From Acholeplasmatales bacterium (GTDB taxonomy: Bacteria; Bacillota_I; Bacilli_A; Acholeplasmatales; Anaeroplasmataceae), in NCBI GenBank assembly GCA_900770055.1, contig CAAGJD010000170.1:1-9047 (forward strand): a stretch of DNA of 9,047 bases, in the 5' to 3' direction. This document shows positions 1 to 6,065 of this stretch, piece after piece (the stretch's first letter is position 1; each line of letters starts with the position of its first letter). A model generated the notes under the pieces. The model was not told the DNA's origin and did no database searches. It saw nothing but the letters and a program-made list of their open reading frames with translations. The translations under genes and the position numbers were made by a program.

Positions 1-1833
1 GATATTACTAGTGAGAATTATCCTGATTTAAAAAATTATTTAGATATTTATAATGTAACAAATATAACATATAGTATTAAAAATGATAGTGAAGTTTCAA
101 GTAATTATGAACTAAATAATGATATATTAACAGTTAAAAGCGGTTCTTTACCTTCTGATAAAGAAGGATATATCACAATGACAATTCATTTTGGTGAAAC
201 TAACTCTTATGACATTGATTTATTTGTTGAATATTTAGATGCAAATGGTACAACATTATCTAGCTATTTAACATATTATAGTATTTATAACTCTTTAGTT
301 CCAAGTGAACTTGAAACATCCTTTATTTTACCTTTCTGTGAAAATAATTTAGCACCATACACATGCTATGATGTTGCACTTTATGAAACAGAGGTAGTAA
401 ATATAGAAGAAAATATTTATACTAAAATTATTCCAAGTTTATTTAAACCAGATAATTTAAAAATAGAACTTTGGTATGATGATGAATGTAAATTAGTATT
501 TGTAAAATATGATTCTAATACACCTGAATCATTTACAAAGCAATTAGATGCTCATTTAGCTGCTAACTCATTAACACTACAAGATTTAGCTTTAAAGGAT
601 GCATATTATAAATTTAGTATTGATGCTCAAAATTCATTAACAGAAAATACTAAACTAGTAATATTATACAATTATAAATTTAATGCTAGTGATGCTTCTT
701 GGACAAGATATGAAAATACACTTGATCAAGCTAGATTAACAGATAACAATACTACATATTTAACTGTATTAGGTGGATTATTTTATAATACTAATGGTAC
801 AAATAGTAGTGGTATTGTAGTAGACAATGCAGTTGTAAGTCCTGATTTCTTTGTGTGGATCTATAATAAATTTAGACCAACAACAACTGAATATAGTGAT
901 ATAGGTTCTGCATCTAATGATAAGATTATTCCTATCGATTGGCTTGGTCAAATAGCAACAATTACAAAAGATGATACTGGTTTAGCAAATGTAACTAATT
1001 TTAGTGGTATTAAATATTTAACTGGTATAACTGAAGCAGATTTAAGTGACTCTACAATTTCAGAAAATGTTTTAACTGCAATATCTGAAATGAAATCAAT
1101 TAAAGAATTAAATTTAAGCAAATGTAATCTTACATCAGTTGAATCATTAAGTAAGCTTTCAAAACAAAATACATTAAAAATTCTTGATATTTCTAATAAT
1201 AATGTTCAATATTTTGAGAGTATTACAGCAATTACTTCTTTAGAAAAAGTATATTTGTATGGTAATTATTCAAGTCATGATTATTATGGAAGCAAAGGAA
1301 TTTGTAATTTCCAAGCATTTGCAGATTTAATGATGAATGGTTGTTCTGTTTATAATGATATATCAAATGGGGTACCTGTATTATATGCTGAATCTAATAA
1401 TCTAGATGATTATAGAAGGTTAAAAGAAATAGCTTATCAATCAACATTAAAAGATGGATCAGATATTATAAATTTATATTCACAATTTGCAGCATTAGGT
1501 ACAACAGTAACTAATGTAACAGGTAATAATAGACCTGGTAATAATCCTTTTGGATTACAAACTGCAGGTACTTTAGCTTGGGGTTATGAAGGAGATACAA
1601 ATGATGGTGCTAAATACCATGCAGCTGAAGTTACAGCAGGTGCTACTATTCCGTCAAATACATATTATGAATTAATAAATGGAGTATATGAAGTTACATC
1701 AGATACTAAATTTGATAGTAAAAAAACTTATTATGTTAAGGTTGATAATAGTAATGCTACATATTTCTATGTAACATTGACATATAATTCTGGTTATGTA
1801 TTAAAAGTAAAATATTATGTAGATAGATTCTAG
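1..1833 (+). CDS. Leucine-rich-repeat surface protein, 3' part (5' end outside window)
   Basis: The frame is open from base 1, so the first Met (178) is internal and the gene begins upstream; 610 residues are visible. Residues 1 to about 300 are Thr/Ser/Asn/Tyr-rich beta-type sequence resembling Ig-like adhesin modules. At roughly residues 330-425 there is a run of short leucine-rich repeats (for example IKELNLSKCNLTSVE and LKILDISNNNVQYF), spaced as in internalin-type LRRs. The C-terminus (about residues 550-610) has a Tyr-rich module with YYELINGVYEV and KKTYYVKV, similar in style to repeats in tail-fibre and surface proteins. I see no LPxTG motif and no C-terminal membrane helix, so cell attachment is not explained. 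Two exported proteins follow after 15 bp, suggesting one operon. A role in adhesion or a surface assembly is inferred from LRRs in secreted proteins; the exact partner is unknown. Confidence 0.75.
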   Translation, partial: DITSENYPDLKNYLDIYNVTNITYSIKNDSEVSSNYELNNDILTVKSGSLPSDKEGYITMTIHFGETNSYDIDLFVEYLDANGTTLSSYLTYYSIYNSLVPSELETSFILPFCENNLAPYTCYDVALYETEVVNIEENIYTKIIPSLFKPDNLKIELWYDDECKLVFVKYDSNTPESFTKQLDAHLAANSLTLQDLALKDAYYKFSIDAQNSLTENTKLVILYNYKFNASDASWTRYENTLDQARLTDNNTTYLTVLGGLFYNTNGTNSSGIVVDNAVVSPDFFVWIYNKFRPTTTEYSDIGSASNDKIIPIDWLGQIATITKDDTGLANVTNFSGIKYLTGITEADLSDSTISENVLTAISEMKSIKELNLSKCNLTSVESLSKLSKQNTLKILDISNNNVQYFESITAITSLEKVYLYGNYSSHDYYGSKGICNFQAFADLMMNGCSVYNDISNGVPVLYAESNNLDDYRRLKEIAYQSTLKDGSDIINLYSQFAALGTTVTNVTGNNRPGNNPFGLQTAGTLAWGYEGDTNDGAKYHAAEVTAGATIPSNTYYELINGVYEVTSDTKFDSKKTYYVKVDNSNATYFYVTLTYNSGYVLKVKYYVDRF

Positions 1834-1848
1834 AAAGGGGTGAGGTTA

Positions 1849-2676
1849 ATGAAATCAAAATTAAACATTAGGTTGATTATTAATAGTCTTTGTCTATGTT
1901 TATGTGTGTTTTTATTAATCTCAACTATGTTTGCTTGGTACGTTCAAAATACAGAGGCTTCAGCTAATGGAATATCTGCAGTAACTGATGACTCTGATAC
2001 TATAATTATTGAAGAGATTGTGAAAACAAAAAGATATAATTTAAATGGAAATATTATTTCTTCTGAATATACTAGAGATTCATATGGTAATCTATATTTA
2101 ACAAAAAAAGAAACATTTATAAAAAAGGATAATAAAACTGAAGTTGAAAATCATCAAGCATCAGAAAAAATACCATTCTTTATTGAAACAATGCTTCCAG
2201 GAGAATATATTGATATTACTTTTGGATTTAAATTAAAAGAATCCTTAGATGGTAGTTCTTATAGAATAAAACTAAATAATATTAGTGGAGATAGCTTTAT
2301 GGTTGATGAAAAAATTCATTATGCTTCAGGTGCATTTAAATATAAGAATGTTAGCTTAGGCTACTATACAAAGGATGCAGAAAATAATAGTCTATTTAAT
2401 GAAATTAAAAGCTTTACAGATGAAGAATATAAATGGTTCAATACTTATGATATTTCTAAAAATGATGACAATAATTTTCAAATTGTAATTTTAGAGGGTA
2501 TATGGAATAGTTATACTTCAGGTAGTGATGAGTCTTTATATTATTATTATACTTTCCGTATAATGGAAGATTTTACTCAATATTATGATTTAATATCTAA
2601 GGCAAGCGGTTCTTATGGAGCTTTGTTATCAGATAAAAATCTAATAATTAAAGAGATTTACTTTATGTTAGGATGA
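1849..2676 (+). CDS. Exported protein with SipW-like signal peptide (TasA/CalY-like), function unknown
   Basis: 275 residues. I chose the ATG at 1849 rather than the in-frame GTG at 1840, because the ribosome-binding site AAGGGGTGAGG (1835-1845) would include that GTG and is well placed for the ATG. The N-terminus has Lys/Arg at residues 2, 4 and 8, a hydrophobic core at about 9-28 with three alternating Cys (15, 17, 19), then AWY (29-31) and an Ala/Asn/Gly stretch ending ASANGI (37-42). This resembles the SipW-dependent signal region of biofilm-fibre and camelysin-like proteins, where the hydrophobic core runs into AWF/AYF and a Ser/Asn/Gly tract. The remainder is polar, Tyr- and Asn-rich and predicted beta-type; no catalytic motif is visible. 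It lies 15 bp after the LRR gene and 16 bp before a protein of the same layout. No SipW-type peptidase is present in the window. The family assignment rests on the N-terminus only. Confidence 0.7.
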   Translation: MKSKLNIRLIINSLCLCLCVFLLISTMFAWYVQNTEASANGISAVTDDSDTIIIEEIVKTKRYNLNGNIISSEYTRDSYGNLYLTKKETFIKKDNKTEVENHQASEKIPFFIETMLPGEYIDITFGFKLKESLDGSSYRIKLNNISGDSFMVDEKIHYASGAFKYKNVSLGYYTKDAENNSLFNEIKSFTDEEYKWFNTYDISKNDDNNFQIVILEGIWNSYTSGSDESLYYYYTFRIMEDFTQYYDLISKASGSYGALLSDKNLIIKEIYFMLG

Positions 2677-2692
2677 AAGGATGTGATGCAGT

Positions 2693-3472
2693 ATGAAAAA
2701 ATTTAAAAATATTATTTCAATAGTAAGCTTATTGTGTTGTACTGCATTAACTTTCATTGTTATTTATGCATGGTATGTAAATGTGAATAATGTCAATCAA
2801 ATGAAATTTAATATTCTTCAAATTGATTCACTTATCACACTATATCAAGCAAATGATAGTAATTTTAATGGTGTTCCAGATAAATTAATTAGTAATGATA
2901 TTGGCTACTATTACAAAACAAATGAAGAAACTCCAATAAAGATTGAATATGCATCTAATTATTATTCCGAAGTTTATTCTTTTAATTATGTAGATCAAAG
3001 GTATGCCTTATCTGAAGATTCTGAATCTAATTTATTAAATACTGTAGTAATTAATGATATTTTACCTAGTAAAGTTTATTGTTTTAAATATGAAATAATT
3101 AATTATGCATTAATAGACAATTCATTAGAATTTACATTTGATAGTGAATTTGATCCTAATGATATTGAAAAATTAAACAATTTTGATTGTAGATTAGGAA
3201 TAGTAAATAGTAGTAGTAATGAAGGATTAGGACAAATTACATTTGGAGAATGGACTGATTTTGTAGTTGATTCAAACTATTCAGGTATTTCTCTTAAAGT
3301 TAATTCTGAAGGAATAGTTGTACCAGCTCAAACAAACACCTATGAAAACCTAGGAAGACTTGATTTATGGCTTCAAATTAGAGTTAAAGCTGATTGTACA
3401 ATGGCCTTTAGTAGTTTTAGATTTCCTGAAAATAGAATAACTTTAAGCATTGAAAGAGAAAGCGAAGCTTAA
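2693..3472 (+). CDS. Second exported protein with SipW-like signal peptide, function unknown
   Basis: 259 residues, starting at the ATG at 2693, with AAAGGA (2676-2681) as a somewhat distant ribosome-binding site. The layout repeats that of the preceding gene: Lys-rich start MKKFK, hydrophobic segment at about residues 7-25, then AWYVNVNNVN (26-35). The mature part is acidic and rich in Asn, Ser and Tyr. At residues 54-62 it has the stretch NDSNFNGVP, close to the dockerin/thrombospondin-type calcium-loop pattern DxDxNGxxD but incomplete, so calcium binding is only a possibility. Sequence similarity to its neighbour outside the N-terminus is low by eye. It is the last gene of the apparent operon; a weak hairpin follows 19 bp after the stop. 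The tandem pair suggests major and minor components of an extracellular structure, by analogy with TasA/TapA; this is inference. Confidence 0.68.
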   Translation: MKKFKNIISIVSLLCCTALTFIVIYAWYVNVNNVNQMKFNILQIDSLITLYQANDSNFNGVPDKLISNDIGYYYKTNEETPIKIEYASNYYSEVYSFNYVDQRYALSEDSESNLLNTVVINDILPSKVYCFKYEIINYALIDNSLEFTFDSEFDPNDIEKLNNFDCRLGIVNSSSNEGLGQITFGEWTDFVVDSNYSGISLKVNSEGIVVPAQTNTYENLGRLDLWLQIRVKADCTMAFSSFRFPENRITLSIERESEA

Positions 3473-3488
3473 TCATAAATTTATAATT

Positions 3489-3527
3489 AATAAAGCCTAA
3501 GAATATGTCTTAAATTTCTTAGACCTT
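3489..3527 (+). terminator. Weak terminator-like hairpin after the surface-protein operon
   Basis: The left arm CTAAGAA (3497-3503) pairs with TTCTTAG (3516-3522), and the hairpin is followed by a short T-rich stretch. The stem is interrupted by a mismatch just outside these 7 bp. The left arm and its flank (3489-3503) are identical to the left arm of the strong hairpin at 4659-4700, so this looks like a decayed or variant member of the same hairpin family. Confidence 0.5.
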
Positions 3528-3548
3528 TTCCATTTATAAAATAATTTC

Positions 3549-3577
3549 TTTTCATTACTATTTAAATATGATAAAAT
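3549..3577 (+). promoter_or_regulatory. Putative promoter of the GGDEF gene
   Basis: A -35-like TTTTCA (3549-3554) and a -10 TAAAAT (3572-3577) are separated by 17 bp. The overlapping TATGAT at 3567-3572 is an alternative -10. The predicted start is near 3584, inside the 21-bp segment that recurs at 4740-4760. The -35 matches consensus only moderately. Confidence 0.4.
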
Positions 3578-3581
3578 CACT

Positions 3582-3602
3582 ATAAAGAGTGACGATTTAT
3601 TA
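3582..3602 (+). repeat. 21-bp leader repeat, copy 1 (GGDEF 5' leader)
   Basis: This segment, containing AAAGAGTGACGATTTA, is identical over 21 bp to 4740-4760; the sequences diverge on both sides. Here it sits at the predicted transcript start, just before the ribosome-binding site of the GGDEF gene. It has no strong internal symmetry. Confidence 0.85.
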
Positions 3603-3618
3603 TATGAGGAGATTAATT

Positions 3619-4657
3619 ATGGGATATACAAATGATGATTTAAAAATGTTTCCATTTTTTCAAAATAAAGAAATAAGCTCAGTAATAGATTACCTTACTG
3701 AGGTAGTTAATAGAGAATGTACAATAAATTTTATTAAAAGCCTTATTACATCTAAAACTCCTTTTTCATTATATTTTCTAGATATAGATAACTTTAAAAT
3801 TATAAATGATGAGTGTGGTCACCAAATAGGTGATATTGTTTTGAAGGAAATCACTTCAATATTAATAGAAAATACAAAAGAAAAAGGTCTTGTTGGTAGA
3901 TTTGGTGGAGATGAATTTATAATAGTATCACTTCAAACAACAGATTATGATTCAACTTGGCAATTTTCAAAAAAAGATTTTTACAGAAATTAGAAACACA
4001 AAAATAGACATATTAAATGATGATAATGTTTCTATAACGATGGGAGTAGTAGCATATCCAAAGGATGCATTAACATATGAAGAATTATTTTTAAAAGCTG
4101 ATAAAGCATTATATAGAGGAAAACAAAAAGGAAGAAATTGCTTTATCATTTATGATGAAGAAAAGCATAAAGATATTGATATTTCGTCTAAGCCTGAACA
4201 ATTAAGTAATATAGTAAATCATATCTATCAGCTATTAATGGAGGATTTACCTAAAGAAGATAGATTAGTTAATGCATGTAGTTATTTGACTAGTATTTTT
4301 AATTTATCATTTTATTATGTTAATCTATCTGGTATTGTAACTACATTATCAACAACTAGAAATGAAAATCTAAATAGAATAAATCTTGATAGCTTTATTC
4401 CGGTATTTAATGATAAAGATAGCTTTGCATTAAATGATTATTCAAAATTAAAGGATAATTATAAAGAATTTCATGAATATTGCTGGAATAATAGAATTCA
4501 ATCACTAATATGTGAAAAAGTTTTTGCTGGTAAAAAAATATATGGTTATCTATTAGTAGTTGATCATAAGGTTAAAAGAATTTGGCAAAAGGATGATAAG
4601 ATACTATTTTCATTTTATAGCAAGCTAATTGGTTTAATAAATCACTATAAATTATAA
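3619..4657 (+). pseudogene. GGDEF diguanylate cyclase-like gene with GAF-like C-terminus, split by a +1 frameshift
   Basis: The start at 3619 is set by TGAGGAG (3605-3611), 7 bp upstream. The first frame runs to a stop at 3991-3993 (124 residues); the rest of the protein continues one base ahead to 4657. Removing one A from the seven-A run at 3969-3975 rejoins them into a 345-residue protein reading FSKKIFTEIRN across the junction. The GGDEF domain shows the metal-site stretch LDIDNFK (about 54-60), the canonical signature RFGGDEF (94-100), and after the junction the family's closing motif SITMGVVAYP...KADKALYRGKQKGRN. No RxxD inhibitory site precedes GGDEF. The last 170 residues look GAF-like and may bind a ligand. 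There is no membrane segment, so it would be a cytosolic enzyme making cyclic-di-GMP from GTP. The shift could be a true mutation, slippage or a sequencing error; everything else looks intact. Confidence 0.8.
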
Positions 4658-4701
4658 AATAAAGCCTAAGAAATCATATTACTGAAATCTTAGGCTTTAT
4701 C
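4605..4701. repeat. 97-bp direct repeat, copy 1 (GGDEF gene end plus terminator)
   Basis: Matches 7161-7257 at a constant offset of 2556 bp with two differences, 4615 (T here, C there) and 4618 (T here, C there). Both are third codon positions (TTT/TTC Phe and TAT/TAC Tyr) of the GGDEF gene. From 4619 to 4701 the copies are identical. The pair brackets the toxin-antitoxin cassette. Confidence 0.95.
4659..4700. terminator. Strong, likely bidirectional terminator hairpin after the GGDEF gene
   Basis: A perfect 13-bp stem: ATAAAGCCTAAGA (4659-4671) pairs with TCTTAGGCTTTAT (4688-4700), with a 16-nt loop, starting 2 bp after the GGDEF stop codon. The arms begin and end in A/T runs, so it can act in both directions. 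Confidence 0.75.
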
Positions 4702-4739
4702 GTATCCATAAAAGAACCTTTTTGACGCTTACAGTATAC

Positions 4740-4760
4740 ATAAAGAGTGACGATTTATTA
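4740..4760 (+). repeat. 21-bp leader repeat, copy 2 (left edge of the island)
   Basis: Identical to the leader of the GGDEF gene at 3582-3602 but not followed by a GGDEF start or its ribosome-binding site. Sequence on both sides differs from copy 1. It may mark the 5' remnant of a second GGDEF gene or a recombination site. Confidence 0.85.
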
Positions 4761-4781
4761 CTGGTATGCATTAAAAATATT

Positions 4782-4810
4782 TTGATATATTAGTAATAAA
4801 TATGTATAAT
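4782..4810 (+). promoter_or_regulatory. Near-consensus sigma-A-type promoter for the small RNA
   Basis: TTGATA (4782-4787), 17-bp spacer, TATAAT (4805-4810). This is the best promoter in the window. It predicts transcription from about 4816-4818, with a factor-independent terminator only about 80 nt later and no good ORF between. Confidence 0.75.
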
Positions 4811-4816
4811 ATAAGT

Positions 4817-4898
4817 GAAGGAAGCCTATCAACAGGCTACCCCTAATAAAAAGTGAATTTTTTAAAAGGGAAAGCACCGCTGCGAACGGTGTTTTTTT
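4817..4898 (+). ncRNA. Candidate small non-coding RNA of about 80 nt, three hairpins
   Basis: Bounded by a consensus promoter and a terminator. Hairpin 1: AGCCT (4823-4827) pairs with AGGCT (4834-4838) around a 6-nt loop. Hairpin 2: CCCT (4841-4844) pairs with AGGG (4867-4870), then a 2x2 AA/AA internal loop, then TAAAAA (4847-4852) with TTTTTA (4859-4864). Hairpin 3 is the terminator, CACCG (4875-4879) with CGGTG (4887-4891), followed by seven T. I do not recognise it as a known riboswitch, tRNA or CRISPR RNA. It might be an antitoxin-type or regulatory RNA of the island, or a leader RNA once controlling the gene now decayed downstream. Function unknown. Confidence 0.55.
4875..4898 (+). terminator. 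Intrinsic terminator of the small RNA
   Basis: A GC-rich 5-bp stem CACCG/CGGTG with a 7-nt loop, followed directly by TTTTTTT (4892-4898). It stands out sharply from the AT-rich surroundings. Confidence 0.75.
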
Positions 4899-4954
4899 CT
4901 TTCCTCTACCCTATTATGTATTGGTGGCTCTATTCACGTGTATCAATGGCTCTA

Positions 4955-5127
4955 AAAGAGCGAATTGCTGGCGCTATTTCAGTGAATTATTCACTATAGC
5001 TGCTATTACAGGTGGGATTGCTGAAGCATATTATGGAATTCCTGATGAAATTAAAGAAATAGCAATGACTTATTATTTAGATCAACGTATGAAAAACATT
5101 TTATCTGAATTTAAAGATAGAATATAA
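4955..5127 (+). pseudogene. Remnant of an ADP-ribosylglycohydrolase (C-terminal end)
   Basis: Residues encoded from about 4994 to 5124 read TIAAITGGIAEAYYGIP followed by DEIKEIAMTYYLDQRMKNIL. I recognise this as the C-terminal end of DraG-type ADP-ribosylglycohydrolases, where it normally follows the metal-binding GGDxDT motif. Just upstream, in another frame, AGAISV (about 4967-4984) resembles the family's preceding segment, so the gene seems to carry a small deletion or shift near 4985-4994 that removed the metal-binding Gly-Asp region. No start codon with a ribosome-binding site is visible and about 250 residues are missing; the TAA at 5125-5127 is the old stop. Intact enzymes remove ADP-ribose from proteins or small molecules; this fragment cannot. 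It probably marks an earlier gene replaced during assembly of the island. Confidence 0.55.
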
Positions 5128-5147
5128 GAGGTATTACTATAATTTCA

Positions 5148-5194
5148 AAAATCAAATAAACGGAGCCTAAATGCAAAATGCTCCGAAAATTTGA
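5148..5194. repeat. 47-bp inverted-repeat-bearing element, copy 1 (putative operator)
   Basis: Matches 5227-5273 with one difference (5165 G, 5244 T), 79 bp apart. Copy 1 forms an extended palindrome: outer arms AAAAATCAAAT (5147-5157) and ATTTGATTTTT (5189-5199), a symmetric AAA/AAA gap, then inner arms CGGAGC (5161-5166) and GCTCCG (5180-5185) around 13 nt. It lies just upstream of the predicted -35 of the toxin-antitoxin unit. AbiEi antitoxins are known to repress their own promoter through paired inverted repeats, which supports an operator role; as RNA it could also terminate read-through from upstream. Confidence 0.7.
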
Positions 5195-5202
5195 TTTTTA
5201 TA

Positions 5203-5231
5203 TTGATTATTTTATGCCCAAATGTTAAAAT
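5203..5231 (+). promoter_or_regulatory. Putative promoter of the toxin-antitoxin operon
   Basis: TTGATT (5203-5208), 17-bp spacer, TAAAAT (5226-5231). The predicted start near 5238 gives a leader of about 50 nt. The -10 overlaps the left end of repeat copy 2 and the -35 begins a few bases after the palindrome of copy 1, a layout suited to autorepression. Confidence 0.55.
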
Positions 5232-5273
5232 CAAATAAACGGATCCTAAATGCAAAATGCTCCGAAAATTTGA
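5227..5273. repeat. 47-bp inverted-repeat-bearing element, copy 2 (putative operator)
   Basis: The second copy covers the predicted -10 and transcription start. One inner-arm base differs (CGGATC instead of CGGAGC), weakening the inner stem, and the right outer arm stops matching after ATTTGA. It would therefore be a lower-symmetry, possibly weaker site than copy 1. Confidence 0.7.
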
Positions 5274-5288
5274 AAATGGTGATTGCTA

Positions 5289-6065
5289 ATGAAAAATTAT
5301 GAAATGCAAATGATAAATGATTATATTTATGAAAGAGATGTTCTAGATGAAGATGAATTTAAAAGATTCTTTTTTGAAATGTTTCCTAATAGAAGTGAAA
5401 GATATTTTAATTATTATTTAATAGATTTGTATAGAAATAATATTCTTTATAAATATGGAACAAAGAAATTAAAACCATGTAGATATAGAAGACTTTTTAA
5501 TTTAGAGTTAGATATAGAACTTAAATTAAAGTCTAGAATAGAAAATATTACTCCAGGTATAGTGATTTCTATTTGGAATACATCTTCATTTTCACATTTA
5601 ACTTCTTTACAAATGCTTAGTAATATAACAATAGTTGAAACATATTCATATGCAAAAGAATATGTATTGAACTTTTTACTTGAACAAGGTAAATTTGCTT
5701 TTTATGAAGAAGATTACTCTGTAATGTCTAAATATAGTCAAAAAGCACAATTGTATGTTGTAAGAACTTTATTCGAAGAATGTCCTATTGTTAGAAAATC
5801 TTTTCCAATAGCTAGAAGAAATGATAAGCCAACATTTTTAACGGTTCCTAAAATTGAAAAGTTACTTGTTGATTTTCTTGTAGATGGAATATACAAAATG
5901 TTATTTTCTGCAGAAATCGATAGAATATTTTTTCAACTATTAAAAGGTTATCAAATTAATATTACAACAGTATTGAGATACGCAAAGAAGAGGCATTCTG
6001 AATTAAAAATATTAGATTATTTAGATTATATTGGATTTGATGTAGAAAGTGGTGAATTTAGATGA
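5289..6065 (+). CDS. AbiEi/DUF6577-like antitoxin with N-terminal winged helix
   Basis: 258 residues from the ATG at 5289; GGTGAT (5278-5283) is a modest ribosome-binding site at suitable spacing, and an in-frame TTG at 5283 overlaps that site and is less likely. Residues about 10-65 (LDEDEFKRFF...YYLIDLYRNNILYKYG) look like a winged-helix DNA-binding domain, as in AbiEi antitoxins. The centre has the family-like segment ISIWNTSSF (93-101) and IVETYSYAKEYVLNFLLEQG. The C-terminal part has TVPKIEKLLVDFLVD (185-199) and VLRYAKKR (228-235), matching what I recall of DUF6577 proteins encoded beside AbiEii toxins. Its TGA overlaps the toxin's ATG. Expected role: repress its own operon through the upstream repeats and neutralise the toxin. 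The family name is from memory of the pattern; the antitoxin role rests mainly on gene order. Confidence 0.72.
   Translation: MKNYEMQMINDYIYERDVLDEDEFKRFFFEMFPNRSERYFNYYLIDLYRNNILYKYGTKKLKPCRYRRLFNLELDIELKLKSRIENITPGIVISIWNTSSFSHLTSLQMLSNITIVETYSYAKEYVLNFLLEQGKFAFYEEDYSVMSKYSQKAQLYVVRTLFEECPIVRKSFPIARRNDKPTFLTVPKIEKLLVDFLVDGIYKMLFSAEIDRIFFQLLKGYQINITTVLRYAKKRHSELKILDYLDYIGFDVESGEFR

Noticed and set aside
3967..4149. A 60-codon ORF on the - strand inside the GGDEF gene
   Set aside because: Antisense to a well-supported coding region, with no ribosome-binding site or family features.
4815..4856. A 13-codon ORF (GTG start) inside the small RNA
   Set aside because: It begins at the predicted transcription start with no ribosome-binding site, and its sequence is constrained by two hairpins.
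4875..4898. The small RNA's 3' hairpin (CACCG...CGGTG plus T run) recalls the tail of some tracrRNAs
   Set aside because: It is a generic intrinsic terminator; no CRISPR repeats, anti-repeat or cas gene is present.
4916..4999. A 27-codon ORF starting MYWWLYSR, considered as a type I toxin
   Set aside because: No ribosome-binding site, not a clear membrane helix, and its 3' part is better explained as shifted remains of the ADP-ribosylglycohydrolase.
4921..5127. The 68-codon open frame as a real small protein
   Set aside because: Starts at a TTG without a ribosome-binding site; only the latter two thirds resemble a known family, as a truncated end of it.
5148..5273. The paired 47-bp elements as a two-unit CRISPR array or insertion-sequence ends
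   Set aside because: Only two copies, strong internal palindromes, a promoter between them and no transposase or cas gene; an operator pair fits better.
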